Assembly: GCA_903917345.1 (NCBI GenBank)
Contig: CAIXAE010000009.1
Coordinates: 62,001 to 126,000, forward strand
DNA length: 64,000 nucleotides
Direction: 5' to 3'
Source of the DNA: an uncultured Methylococcaceae bacterium
GTDB lineage: Bacteria; Pseudomonadota; Gammaproteobacteria; Methylococcales; Methylomonadaceae
Shown: one piece after another, positions 8,582-17,443 of the stretch
Position numbering within the stretch: the first letter of the stretch is position 1
Layout of the letters: the number at the start of each line of letters is the position of its first letter
Program-made: the position numbers and the translations under genes
Notes under the pieces: generated by a model
What the model saw: the letters and a program-made list of their open reading frames with translations, nothing else
What the model was told of the DNA's origin: nothing
The model's database searches: none

Positions 8582-8627
8582 ATTGAAACATCCATAAGAC
8601 ATCTCACTTCACTCATACATACCGTAT

Positions 8628-8756
8628 CTAATCATCGTCTTCATAAGGCTGCGGCTTAACACTTTCTGGCAATTTGCCAGAATTAGCGGTCCTCAACAAA
8701 ATTAAAGCCGCGCCTAAAACAAACAAGAAGACCACAATAAACACTAACCAGCCCAT
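8628..8756 (-). CDS. small single-span membrane protein, DUF2897-like
   Basis: A 42-residue ORF: one transmembrane helix (MGWLVFIVVFLFVLGAALIL) then a short cytoplasmic tail LRTANSGKLPESVKPQPYEDDD. The helix-LR-TA-KLP layout resembles DUF2897 proteins of gammaproteobacteria. A GGGGG ribosome-binding sequence lies a few bases before the ATG. It diverges from trhP and precedes the sulfide genes on the same strand, but the sigma-54 promoter region separates them. Function unknown. Confidence 0.6.
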   Translation of the reverse strand: MGWLVFIVVFLFVLGAALILLRTANSGKLPESVKPQPYEDDD

Positions 8757-8835
8757 TCAATACCCCCAATTTTTATCACTCAATAGCAAGCTTACGATAG
8801 AATATACAGCACTCTGATTACATTTAAGCTTCATT

Positions 8836-10179
8836 ATGAAACAAGTCGAACTCCTATCTCCCGCGGGAACTATTAAAAACATGCGTTACGCCTTTGCCTA
8901 CGGTGCTGATGCGGTTTATGCCGGACAACCTAGATATAGCCTTAGGGTTCGTAACAATGATTTTCTGAGTGAAAACCTATCTAAAGGCATTAATGAAGCC
9001 CATGCCTTAGGAAAAAAATTCTTTTTAGCGACTAACGTCATTCCACACAACGCCAAAATCAAAACCTTCTTAAAAGATCTTGCGCCCATCATCGCCATGA
9101 AACCAGACGCCCTCATTATGGCTGACCCAGGGTTGATAATGATGACACGAGAAACTTGGCCTGATATGCCGATTCATCTGTCTGTGCAAGCGAATACGGT
9201 TAACTATGCCACCGTTAAATTCTGGCAAAGTGTCGGTGTGGAACGCATTATTCTGTCTAGAGAACTGTCTTTGGATGAAATACAAGAAATTCGCCAACAA
9301 TGCCCCGATATGGAACTGGAGGTTTTTGTGCATGGTGCTTTGTGTATCGCTTATTCAGGCCGATGCTTATTATCAGGATACTTTAACCATCGCGATCCTA
9401 ATCAAGGCACTTGCACCAATTCTTGTCGCTGGAAATATGACACACTGCCCGCCCAAGAAAACGCCGAAGGTGATTTATTACCACAAGGCACTACGTTATC
9501 TATGGCTGATATTAGTACCGCCAGCTGCGGAGGTGCAGAAAGACACCCGCTCGCAGATGAAGTTTATTTTCTAGAAGAAGAAGGCCGTAAAGGTGAATTA
9601 TTACCCATCATGGAAGATGAAAACGGTACTTATATTATGAACTCTAAAGACCTACGCGCCATCGAACATGTGCAACGCTTAGTCGAAATTGGGGTTGATA
9701 GTCTTAAAATCGAAGGCCGCACTAAATCGCACTATTACGTTGCGAGAACCGCTCAAACCTACCGCCAAGCTATTGATGATGCCATTCAAGGTAGACCTTT
9801 CCAGCCTGAGTTAATCGGTATTTTAGAAAATCTTGCTAACCGGGGCTATACAGACGGCTTCTATCAACGTCATCATACCCATGAGCAACAAAATTACATA
9901 ACGGGCTATTCAAAAAGTCATCAACAACAATTTTGTGGTGAAATTAAAGAATACGACACCGAAACAAAGCTGGCCCTGATTGATGTTAAAAACAAATTCT
10001 CGGTGGGTGATAAAGTTGAGTTAATCCTACCCGAAGGCAATCAAGATATCATTATCGAACACATGGAAGACAAATGGGGTAATCCTATGCAAGAGGCCCC
10101 TGGTGGTGGTTACGAAGTCAAAATCCCCCTACCAGAAAGCAAAACACCTTATGGTTTATTATCCCGTTATACCGATTAA
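8836..10179 (+). CDS. trhP: tRNA hydroxylation protein TrhP (YegQ), peptidase U32 family
   Basis: 447 residues, full length for E. coli YegQ/TrhP. The N-terminal KQVELLSPAGTIKNMRYAFAYGADAVYAG and the cysteine-rich block HGALCIAYSGRCLLSGYFNHRDPNQGTCTNSCRW identify the U32 family; the cysteines are the likely iron-sulfur ligands. TrhP takes part in prephenate-dependent 5-hydroxylation of uridine 34 in several tRNAs and is not thought to act as a peptidase. It starts a same-strand run with rraA, ispH and hslR. Confidence 0.92.
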   Translation: MKQVELLSPAGTIKNMRYAFAYGADAVYAGQPRYSLRVRNNDFLSENLSKGINEAHALGKKFFLATNVIPHNAKIKTFLKDLAPIIAMKPDALIMADPGLIMMTRETWPDMPIHLSVQANTVNYATVKFWQSVGVERIILSRELSLDEIQEIRQQCPDMELEVFVHGALCIAYSGRCLLSGYFNHRDPNQGTCTNSCRWKYDTLPAQENAEGDLLPQGTTLSMADISTASCGGAERHPLADEVYFLEEEGRKGELLPIMEDENGTYIMNSKDLRAIEHVQRLVEIGVDSLKIEGRTKSHYYVARTAQTYRQAIDDAIQGRPFQPELIGILENLANRGYTDGFYQRHHTHEQQNYITGYSKSHQQQFCGEIKEYDTETKLALIDVKNKFSVGDKVELILPEGNQDIIIEHMEDKWGNPMQEAPGGGYEVKIPLPESKTPYGLLSRYTD

Positions 10180-10234
10180 AGCACTAAAACAAAGCACATC
10201 TTAGCTATCTTACCTTATCTTTTGAGAATAAATC

Positions 10235-10720
10235 ATGACGTTTACGACAGCTAATTTATGCGACACTCATTCAAAAACTCAGCATCTACAGATTGCTGAG
10301 CCACTCTTTATTTCTTACGGTGCAAAAACCGTTTATTCGGGTCAAGTCACCACCATTAAAACGTTTGAAGATAACGTTTTAATCAGCACCGTATTACAAG
10401 AACCCGGCCATCAAAGAATCTTAGTGATCGATGGGGGCGGATCCCGACGCTGCGCATTAGTAGACGCCAGCATAGTGCAAACAGCCATTGCGAATGGCTG
10501 GGAAGGTATTATCATTAATGGCTGTATTAGAGACGCGGCTTTAATTGCAAAACTCCCCATTGGGATACGGGCATTACAAACCCACCCTTTAAAAACCCAT
10601 AAGCAAGACCATAGTGATAGAGACCAATTAATCAGTTTTGCGGGTGTCAACTTTAAAAAAGATAGTTTTTTGTATGCTGATATGGACGGAATTATCGTAT
10701 CAGACACAATCTTGAGTTAG
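10235..10720 (+). CDS. rraA: ribonuclease E activity regulator RraA
   Basis: 161 residues, the exact family length. The N-terminal TANLCDTH and central VIDGGGSRRCALVDASIVQTAIANGWEGIIINGCIRD are diagnostic of RraA. The protein forms a ring-shaped trimer that binds the C-terminal half of RNase E and damps mRNA decay. It lies 55 bp after trhP and 36 bp before ispH, probably in one transcript. Related class II aldolases keep the same fold, but the length and motif favour RraA. Confidence 0.9.
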   Translation: MTFTTANLCDTHSKTQHLQIAEPLFISYGAKTVYSGQVTTIKTFEDNVLISTVLQEPGHQRILVIDGGGSRRCALVDASIVQTAIANGWEGIIINGCIRDAALIAKLPIGIRALQTHPLKTHKQDHSDRDQLISFAGVNFKKDSFLYADMDGIIVSDTILS

Positions 10721-10756
10721 AATAATCACACATTAACCTAGTATAGAAGTCAAGAT

Positions 10757-11719
10757 ATGCAAATCGTACTCGCTAACCCTCGTGGATTTTGTGCCGGTGT
10801 TGACCGTGCCATTGAAATTGTTGATCAAGCCATAGAAGCCTTTGGTGCCCCTATTTATGTTCGCCATGAAGTTGTACACAACCGCACGGTTGTAGATGGC
10901 TTAAAAGATAAAGGTGCTATCTTTATCGAAGAGCTTACCGATGTACCGGTCGGTTCTTACCTTATATTCAGTGCGCACGGTGTCTCAAAACAAGTGCAAC
11001 AAGAAGCTAAAGATAGAAAGTTAACTGTGTTTGACGCGACCTGCCCTTTGGTGACTAAAGTACATATTCAAGTCGCTAAACACGCGAAATCAGATAGAGA
11101 AGTTATTCTAATAGGCCACGCCGGCCACCCAGAAGTTGAAGGCACTATGGGTCAATATGATAAATGCACGGACAATGGTGGTATTTATCTAGTTGAAACG
11201 CCTGAAGATGTCACAAAACTAGTGGTTAACAATCCAGATAATCTGGCTTATGTGACTCAAACCACACTATCCATGACGGATACAAAAGTAATGGTTGATG
11301 CATTACGTGCTCGTTTTACCTCTATTCAAGAACAGAAAAAAGACGACATTTGTTATGCCACACAAAACCGTCAAGATGCTGTCTTTGAACTGGCAAAAAA
11401 AGCAGACACCATTCTAGTAGTTGGCTCAACTAATAGTTCTAACTCTAACCGTTTACGTGAAATTGCTGAACAATTAGGTAAAAATGCTTATTTAATCGAT
11501 ACAGCCAAAGACATGCAAAAAAGCTGGTTTGATGGCGTCAGTGTTGTAGGTGTGACGGCAGGTGCCTCTGCACCAGAAGTACTCGTGCAAGAAGTGATCG
11601 CTCAATTAAAAGCTTGGGGTGGCACATCGACTGTTGAAATTCAAGGTATCGAAGAGAAAGTCGTGTTCTCTTTACCTAAAGGTCTAAAAAAAGAAAAAGA
11701 ACTGAGTGCCAAGCATTGA
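10757..11719 (+). CDS. ispH: 4-hydroxy-3-methylbut-2-enyl diphosphate reductase
   Basis: 320 residues. The three cysteines that hold the 4Fe-4S cluster are present: C12 in [12 protein letters not shown]96 in [12 protein letters not shown] and C199 in [11 protein letters not shown]. The conserved [15 protein letters not shown] and [14 protein letters not shown] blocks are intact. IspH performs the last step of the non-mevalonate isoprenoid pathway, making IPP and DMAPP in the cytosol. Its end overlaps the hslR start by 14 bp. Confidence 0.96.
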   Translation: MQIVLANPRGFCAGVDRAIEIVDQAIEAFGAPIYVRHEVVHNRTVVDGLKDKGAIFIEELTDVPVGSYLIFSAHGVSKQVQQEAKDRKLTVFDATCPLVTKVHIQVAKHAKSDREVILIGHAGHPEVEGTMGQYDKCTDNGGIYLVETPEDVTKLVVNNPDNLAYVTQTTLSMTDTKVMVDALRARFTSIQEQKKDDICYATQNRQDAVFELAKKADTILVVGSTNSSNSNRLREIAEQLGKNAYLIDTAKDMQKSWFDGVSVVGVTAGASAPEVLVQEVIAQLKAWGGTSTVEIQGIEEKVVFSLPKGLKKEKELSAKH

Positions 11720-12104
11720 TCTAGACGCTATTCGGATTGATAAATGGCTATGGATTGCGCGTTTTTATAAAACGCGCAAACTGGCTGCTGATGCTGTTTC
11801 GGGTGGAAAAATTCATTTAAACAAGCAACGCATCAAACCCAGTAAAGAAATCAAAACGGGCGCGACACTCACCATCAATAAAGACAGCCTCACGTGGGAC
11901 ATCACCGTCTTAGGTCTCGCCAAACAACGTTTACCCGCTAAAGACGCCGTCTTACTCTATCAAGAAGACCCAGAAAGCCTCACTAAACGTCAAAAGCAAA
12001 TGGACATTTTGCGTGAGCAAAGAACCTTAGTCGGTTTTAACGCCCCCGAACATAAACCCAACAAAAAAGATCGACGTTTAATCCATCAGTTTAAACAGTT
12101 TTAA
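11706..12104 (+). CDS. hslR: heat shock protein 15 (S4-domain ribosome-associated protein)
   Basis: 132 residues starting at a GTG inside the end of ispH. The S4 RNA-binding domain covers about residues 9-70 ([30 protein letters not shown]), followed by a basic tail ([16 protein letters not shown]). Hsp15 binds free 50S subunits that carry a nascent chain and helps to rescue them. The 14-bp overlap with ispH implies translational coupling. It meets dsrC tail to tail with one base between stops. Confidence 0.88.
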   Translation: MPSIDLDAIRIDKWLWIARFYKTRKLAADAVSGGKIHLNKQRIKPSKEIKTGATLTINKDSLTWDITVLGLAKQRLPAKDAVLLYQEDPESLTKRQKQMDILREQRTLVGFNAPEHKPNKKDRRLIHQFKQF

Positions 12105-12105
12105 G

Positions 12106-12438
12106 CTATAAACAGGTCGGTGGCTTAGGTAAACCCGCTATTTTACACGCGTATTTTAAGGGGCCCTCTGGAAACAATCGATGTAAATATCGACTATTTC
12201 CCTTTTCTTCACCCAAACCTTTGGCAATCGCTTTCGTAAACACTCGCGCATTGGGCAAGTGTTTATAGAGCAGATAGTATTCCCTGATATACACAATAAT
12301 TTCCCAATGCGCTTCCGTTAATTCAATCGCATTGCGTTCCGCTAAAGCTTTAGCCACATCTTCATTCCAATCAGACGTGTTTCTTAAAAATCCTTGATCA
12401 GTCGTTGCCAACACGACAGCATTAACAACTAATTCCAT
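12106..12438 (-). CDS. dsrC: DsrC/TusE family sulfur carrier with both C-terminal cysteines
   Basis: 110 residues of the DsrC/TusE family, ending RLFPEGPLKYACKIAGLPKPPTCL. The penultimate C109 is the universal sulfur-carrying cysteine. C98, eleven residues earlier, is also present, giving the C-x10-C arm of true DsrC proteins; E. coli TusE has Thr at the first position. The protein could thus form the intramolecular disulfide/trisulfide used in respiratory sulfur metabolism, besides or instead of tRNA 2-thiolation. Its start overlaps the tusB end by 10 bp. No dsrAB or tusCD genes are in the window. Confidence 0.85.
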   Translation of the reverse strand: MELVVNAVVLATTDQGFLRNTSDWNEDVAKALAERNAIELTEAHWEIIVYIREYYLLYKHLPNARVFTKAIAKGLGEEKGNSRYLHRLFPEGPLKYACKIAGLPKPPTCL

Positions 12439-12719
12439 GTCTGGATATGAGGATTTTTAACGGTTAACTCGACTAAATATTTGTAGTCAATCATGGCTAT
12501 ACCGACTATTAACTCTGACGCCTGTATCCCTCGTGCGTCAACATCCTCTTTTAAAACATAAAGTTTATTGTGCTTTAACAGAGGCGCCAAAATAGATTTC
12601 ATATTGCCTTTTTCTAGCAGCCTCAAAACACTACTTTCGAGAAAAACCACATCATCATCTGGCGCGATACGCTCCAAGACAGCAGTTTGAATAGGTGATT
12701 GAAATATCAGATGCAACAT
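12429..12719 (-). CDS. tusB: sulfur relay protein TusB/DsrH
   Basis: 96 residues resembling TusB/DsrH along their length (MLHLIFQSP at the start; DVDARG, GIAMIDYKYLVELTVKNPHIQTWN at the end). In E. coli TusB sits in the TusBCD complex that passes persulfide sulfur to TusE for 2-thiouridine in tRNA. There is no cysteine in this copy, so it would be a structural partner rather than a sulfur carrier. It overlaps dsrC by 10 bp and follows the SMR exporter gene after one base, so the three genes form an operon. TusC and TusD are not adjacent, which is unusual. Confidence 0.85.
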   Translation of the reverse strand: MLHLIFQSPIQTAVLERIAPDDDVVFLESSVLRLLEKGNMKSILAPLLKHNKLYVLKEDVDARGIQASELIVGIAMIDYKYLVELTVKNPHIQTWN

Positions 12720-12720
12720 A

Positions 12721-13041
12721 TTAATACGTGTCAGTAAATTTAAGCCCGATAATACCGATAATAACCAAAGAAATAGAAACTAAACGTAACCAATCCACCG
12801 ATTCTTTAAATAAAATAATGCCCACGATGGCGACGCCCACCGCTCCCATCCCGGTCCATACCGCATACGCCGTACCTAAAGGTAAGGTTTTAAGTGCCCA
12901 CATGAGCAAACCGAAACTACCGATACCCGAAAAAGCGGTAATTACACTCGGCCACAGCTTAGTAAAGCCCTCATTGTACTTAAGACTTAACGCAAATATG
13001 ATTTCTACAAATCCAGCCGAAAACAAAAGCAACCACGCCAT
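12721..13041 (-). CDS. SMR family exporter, guanidinium-exporter (Gdx/SugE) type
   Basis: 106 residues with four membrane helices. The LPLGTAYAVWTGMGAVGVAIVGIILFKE block is the SMR signature, E13 in GFVEIIFAL is the essential substrate/proton-binding glutamate, and the sequence GFTKLWPSVITAFSG points to the Gdx/SugE branch, which exchanges guanidinium for protons, rather than the polyaromatic-drug exporters. It is first in the operon with tusB and dsrC, an odd pairing without an obvious metabolic reason. No ykkC-type guanidine riboswitch was recognised upstream. Confidence 0.85.
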   Translation of the reverse strand: MAWLLLFSAGFVEIIFALSLKYNEGFTKLWPSVITAFSGIGSFGLLMWALKTLPLGTAYAVWTGMGAVGVAIVGIILFKESVDWLRLVSISLVIIGIIGLKFTDTY

Positions 13042-13129
13042 CTAAACACTCCTTTCTTTGTACATAAAAGTTTTGTATTTTACAATAGTCTGCATCATAA
13101 GCGCCTATTCAATCTTTATCAGCCCAACA

Positions 13130-14482
13130 ATGAACTATCAAGTCCCTTCGGCCACCCAGAACATACTCACGGTTACTCAACTCAATCGTGCTACCAGCCA
13201 ATTACTTGACAACCACTTTTTAAGTATTTTTGTTGAAGGTGAGATCTCTAACTTTAGCGCACCTTCCTCCGGACATCTTTACTTCTCTTTAAAAGATGCC
13301 AACGCCCAAGTACGTTGTGCCATGTTTAAAAGCCAGCAACGCCGTTTAAACTTTACACCCAGCAATGGCAAACAAGTTGTTATAAAAGCCCGCGTTAGTC
13401 TTTACGAGCCCAGAGGTGACTACCAACTGATTGTAGAGCATATCGAGGAAGCGGGCGATGGCGCCCTACGCAGAGCATTTGAAGCCTTAAAACACAAGCT
13501 AGCAGCGGAAGGTTTATTTGACGCCGCCCACAAACAAACATTGCCTTTATTGCCGCACGCTATTGGCATTATTACCTCCCCTACGGGTGCGGCTATTAGA
13601 GATATTATTACCGTTTTACGCCGACGCTTTGCAGCGATACCAATCATCATTTATCCCGTCTCAGTTCAAGGCAATAATGCAAAACACGAAATAGCTAAAG
13701 CCATTAGCCAGGCTAATGAACGAAATGAATGTGATGTGCTTATTGTTGGACGAGGGGGTGGTTCATTAGAAGACTTATGGGCTTTTAATGAAGAAATAGT
13801 CGCCAGAGCCCTCTTTGCCAGCAGCATTCCTATTATTTCTGCTGTGGGTCATGAGACTGATATTACTATCGCTGATTTTGTAGCTGACTATCGCGCCGCC
13901 ACACCTTCTGCAGCGGCAGAACATGCCAGTCCTGATCAACAAGAATGGTCAGCGCGCTTTAATTATTTAGAACAGCATTTACAGCAACAACTCACTCGAA
14001 AATTAAATCAGAAAACACAAACACTCGATTGGCTTAAACAACGTTTGCAGCAACAACACCCCGGGCAAAAGTTATTAAGAAACAGTCAACGACTAGATGA
14101 ATTGGAGATAAGACTTAAACAGGCCTTACGCAGAAAACTAGATCGACATCAGCAAACACTGGCAACACATACGGCTAAATTAGGCCAATACAATCCGACG
14201 ATTACTATTAACAACTATAAACAGAAACAAGCCCACCTAAACCAACGACTCATCAGTGTTATGCAGCATAAACTCACGACACTCAACCAATCTCTAGCCA
14301 GATCGAGCCAAACCCTAAATGCAGTCAGCCCCTTAGCGACCTTGAATCGCGGCTATGCCTTAGTGATTAAACAGCCTTCTGGAGAGTTAATTCATTCTAC
14401 AAAACAATTAAAGCTCGGCGATAGTGTAGAAACAAAAATCGCCGAGGGTCATTTTACGAGTGAAATAACCGCTTTAAAGTAG
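13130..14482 (+). CDS. xseA: exodeoxyribonuclease VII large subunit
   Basis: The protein from this ATG is 450 residues, matching XseA. A longer open frame begins at 13058, but its extra 24 residues are hydrophobic and absent from the family, so 13130 (MNYQVPSATQNILTVTQLN) is chosen. An N-terminal OB-fold (FVEGEISNFSAPSSGHLYFSLKD) is followed by the catalytic region with GIITSPTGAAIRDI, ECDVLIVGRGGGSLEDLWAFN and SAVGHETDITIADFVAD, then the long coiled-coil that binds many XseB subunits. The enzyme degrades single-stranded DNA. It is divergent from the SMR gene. Confidence 0.93.
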   Translation: MNYQVPSATQNILTVTQLNRATSQLLDNHFLSIFVEGEISNFSAPSSGHLYFSLKDANAQVRCAMFKSQQRRLNFTPSNGKQVVIKARVSLYEPRGDYQLIVEHIEEAGDGALRRAFEALKHKLAAEGLFDAAHKQTLPLLPHAIGIITSPTGAAIRDIITVLRRRFAAIPIIIYPVSVQGNNAKHEIAKAISQANERNECDVLIVGRGGGSLEDLWAFNEEIVARALFASSIPIISAVGHETDITIADFVADYRAATPSAAAEHASPDQQEWSARFNYLEQHLQQQLTRKLNQKTQTLDWLKQRLQQQHPGQKLLRNSQRLDELEIRLKQALRRKLDRHQQTLATHTAKLGQYNPTITINNYKQKQAHLNQRLISVMQHKLTTLNQSLARSSQTLNAVSPLATLNRGYALVIKQPSGELIHSTKQLKLGDSVETKIAEGHFTSEITALK

Positions 14483-14500
14483 CTTAGAAAAGCTATTTTA
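14480..14500. terminator. bidirectional terminator between xseA and trkH
   Basis: Stem TAGCTT (14480-14485), loop AGAA, AAGCTA (14490-14495), then TTTTATTTA on the plus strand. It overlaps both stop regions of the convergent genes. Confidence 0.6.
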
Positions 14501-15955
14501 TTTACGCCAAAACTCAGGTACAAATAAAATAACAATAGAGAATATCTGTACACGCCCTAACAGCATAGCGAATGTACACACTGCTTTTTGATAATCCGTC
14601 AATAGTGCAAAACTAGAGGCAGGACCGACTTCATTTAAACCAGGACCGGCATTATTAAAGCAAGCAATAATAGCCGAGAACGCTGTTATAAAATCAAGAC
14701 CACTCACTAATAATGCAAAAATCAGAATCACAATACTCATAAAGTATAAAAAGATAAAACCCGTGACAGAATTAACAATGGCATTGCTAACCGTCATATC
14801 ACCAATCTTTAAAGGTCTAATCGCATAAGGATGTATAAATTTAAACATCTCTAAACGCGCCTGCTTCATCAATATAATCGTCCGAATCATCCTGATTCCA
14901 CCCCCAGTAGAGCCAGAAGATGCCGCAATACAACTTAAGAACAGCATCCACATGGGCACAAAGATAGGCCATTTATTAAAATCTTGATTAGAAAACCCAC
15001 TGTCCGTGGCAATAGACACTAAGTTAAAAGTGGCATAACGCAGTGCGGTATAAAAATCCCCATAAGTACCGTTATCCCATAAAACGAAGGCCGCCAAAAC
15101 ACAACTTCCCAGCACCAGTGTTAAAAATGCGCGAGCTTCCCGATCATAAAAATAAGGTTTGATTGATTGCTTACGAAGCGCAACAAAATGAGTGGCAAAA
15201 TTGATAGCCGCAATTAACTGAAAGATCGTCAAAACCACTTCAATCGATAAAGAATCGTAAAAGCCTATACTACTATCATGTGTAGAAAAACCACCTAAAC
15301 TCATTGCCGAAAACGCATGACAAACGGCATCAAACCAACTCATGCCTGCCCAACGTAAAGCCAGCAAGCATAACACCGTAAAGCCGGCGTAGACCATCCA
15401 CAACGCTTTAGCCGTTTGCGCGATACGCGGCGGTAAATCTGACTCTTTAACAGAACCCGGTGTTTCAGCTTTATAAAGCTGCATGCCACCAATACCTAAG
15501 ATGGGTAAAACGGCCACGGCGAAAATAATAATCCCCATGCCCGCAATCCAATTAAGCTCACAACGCCAAAGATTGATCGACATAGGTAAATTATCGATAC
15601 CCGATAAAATAGTCGCGCCGGTTGTGGTTAAGCCTGACACCGTCTCAAAATAAGCATCACTAAAACTCAACTGAGGCAAAAATATCATCAACGGTATCGT
15701 GCAGAGTACAGGCGTTAAAGACCACGTGCTGGCCACTAACAGGAAGCCTGCTTGCCTAGAGACCTTCTTGGGCACCCATATCGTTGTAAAAAATAAGAAA
15801 GCACCTAACGCTAAACTAACGAGTGTGCCGTAAGAAAAAGCCGCTGATGCCCCATCATGAGTCAACTCAGAAGTTAACCAACAGGTACTCATCAAACCAC
15901 TAAAACATAAGGTCACTAAACCCAATATGTGGACAATAGTAAGAAAAACATTCAT
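14498..15955 (-). CDS. trkH: Trk potassium uptake membrane subunit TrkH/TrkG
   Basis: 485 residues with about ten to twelve membrane spans. Selectivity-filter-type loops are visible: SGLTTTGATIL, HAFSAMSLGGFSTHD, SIATDSGFSNQDF and CFNNAGPGLNEVGP, each with the conserved filter glycine. With TrkA this forms the low-affinity K+ uptake channel/transporter of the inner membrane. It lies 19 bp after trkA on the same strand, the classical trkA-trkH arrangement. Confidence 0.94.
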   Translation of the reverse strand: MNVFLTIVHILGLVTLCFSGLMSTCWLTSELTHDGASAAFSYGTLVSLALGAFLFFTTIWVPKKVSRQAGFLLVASTWSLTPVLCTIPLMIFLPQLSFSDAYFETVSGLTTTGATILSGIDNLPMSINLWRCELNWIAGMGIIIFAVAVLPILGIGGMQLYKAETPGSVKESDLPPRIAQTAKALWMVYAGFTVLCLLALRWAGMSWFDAVCHAFSAMSLGGFSTHDSSIGFYDSLSIEVVLTIFQLIAAINFATHFVALRKQSIKPYFYDREARAFLTLVLGSCVLAAFVLWDNGTYGDFYTALRYATFNLVSIATDSGFSNQDFNKWPIFVPMWMLFLSCIAASSGSTGGGIRMIRTIILMKQARLEMFKFIHPYAIRPLKIGDMTVSNAIVNSVTGFIFLYFMSIVILIFALLVSGLDFITAFSAIIACFNNAGPGLNEVGPASSFALLTDYQKAVCTFAMLLGRVQIFSIVILFVPEFWRK

Positions 15956-15974
15956 AAGCAGGCAGTCACATTCA

Positions 15975-17336
15975 TTAAATACGTTTAAAAGTTGATTCGA
16001 TATTACTCACCAACTTTTTATCCATCGCAAACATCACCACATGATCATTTTCTGCAAACACCGTGTCATGATGGATAGGAATCACCTCGCTATTGCGGAT
16101 TAATGCCCCCATAACAATCCCGGGAGGAAAATTAATGCTATCCACACTACGTCCTACCACCGAATTTTCTTCATTACTCGCATGGGCAATCGCTTCAATT
16201 GCTTCTGCAGTACCTCCGCATAATGAAGTCACCTGTGCTACGTCACCGCGACGCACATGCTTTAAGATACTGCCTAAGGTTTCTTGGTTTGGCAGAACAG
16301 TCACATCAATACCCGTACCGGGCACTAATTTAGTGTATGAGTTTTGATTTAATAAACAGATCGTTTTACGTGCACCTAAGCTTTTAGCTAACGAAGCGGA
16401 CACAATATTGACACCATCGTTATTCGTAATAGCACAAAATAAATCTGCACTATCAATAGACTCATCTAACAATAAGTTTTCATTAGCACAATCGCCCAGC
16501 AATACCACCGTATTATTAAGCTCATTAGCCATCTTATGTGCCCGAATAGGGTCTTTTTCGATTAACTTTACCTGATGATTTTTTTCTAGCGCTAATGCTA
16601 AACGCTTACCAATGTGACCACCCCCGGCAATGATAACGCGCTTTATGGGGGCTTCTAATTTATCTAACGCTTTAAGTACGCGTTTAACTTCTTGACTAGG
16701 GGCGATAAAAAACACCTCATCATCCGTCTCGATACTCACATCGCCGCTCACCAATAAGGGCTTTCCCTCTCTAAAAACAGCCACCACTCGCGTCTTACTA
16801 TCAGACAAGCGCTCTTTAAGCGTTCTAATCTTTTTACCTGTTAAGAAACCATTTTCAACCACTTTGACAGAAAACAATCTGACCAAGCCACCCGCGAATT
16901 CAGACACATGCAACGCACCCGGAAATTCAACCAAGTTACGAATAGATTCCATCACGATATGTTCTGGACTGATAACGATATCAATGGGAAGACCTTCGGC
17001 ACCAAATAAACCAGGTCTTTTTAGATAATCAATCGCTCTCACTCGAGCAATTGTTTTAGGTCGGGGATGCAGTGCCTTAATAATAAGGCAAGCCAACATA
17101 TTGGTCTCGTCACTCTCCGTCACGGCAATCACTATATCGGCATTATCAATGCCTGCTTGCTCTAATACAGTAGGATGAGCCGCATTACCTGTGACCGTCG
17201 CAATATCAAAATGATCTTTTAAAGCGTCTAAAAGATCTTGTCTAGCATCTACCACTACAATATCATTTTCTTCATTAACTAAAGCTTCAGCCACTGAAGA
17301 ACCGGCCATGCCGGCACCAAGAATAACTATTTTCAT
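15975..17336 (-). CDS. trkA: Trk system potassium transporter regulatory protein TrkA
   Basis: 453 residues with two RCK units in tandem, each a nucleotide-binding Rossmann domain (GAGMAGSSVAEALV at the N-terminus, VIIAGGGHIGKRLALALEK near 229-247) plus a small C-terminal TrkA-C domain. TrkA binds NAD(H)/ATP and gates TrkH from the cytoplasmic face. It is immediately upstream of trkH and probably cotranscribed. Confidence 0.95.
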   Translation of the reverse strand: MKIVILGAGMAGSSVAEALVNEENDIVVVDARQDLLDALKDHFDIATVTGNAAHPTVLEQAGIDNADIVIAVTESDETNMLACLIIKALHPRPKTIARVRAIDYLKRPGLFGAEGLPIDIVISPEHIVMESIRNLVEFPGALHVSEFAGGLVRLFSVKVVENGFLTGKKIRTLKERLSDSKTRVVAVFREGKPLLVSGDVSIETDDEVFFIAPSQEVKRVLKALDKLEAPIKRVIIAGGGHIGKRLALALEKNHQVKLIEKDPIRAHKMANELNNTVVLLGDCANENLLLDESIDSADLFCAITNNDGVNIVSASLAKSLGARKTICLLNQNSYTKLVPGTGIDVTVLPNQETLGSILKHVRRGDVAQVTSLCGGTAEAIEAIAHASNEENSVVGRSVDSINFPPGIVMGALIRNSEVIPIHHDTVFAENDHVVMFAMDKKLVSNIESTFKRI

Positions 17337-17443
17337 TAAAAAACTACCGAGTTATGCCGTATTAATATCTGTCAAAACAATGACACTCTAACCCGTATTT
17401 TACCCTAATCTTTAAATGAGTACTCCTTAATAGCCATAGAATG

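Noticed and set aside
12728-13045. Plus-strand ORF opposite the SMR exporter
   Set aside because: Antisense to a gene with a clear SMR signature; no domain or ribosome-binding site of its own.
13042-13129. Possible guanidine riboswitch upstream of the Gdx-type exporter
   Set aside because: The gap is short and I could not find conserved ykkC or mini-ykkC features.
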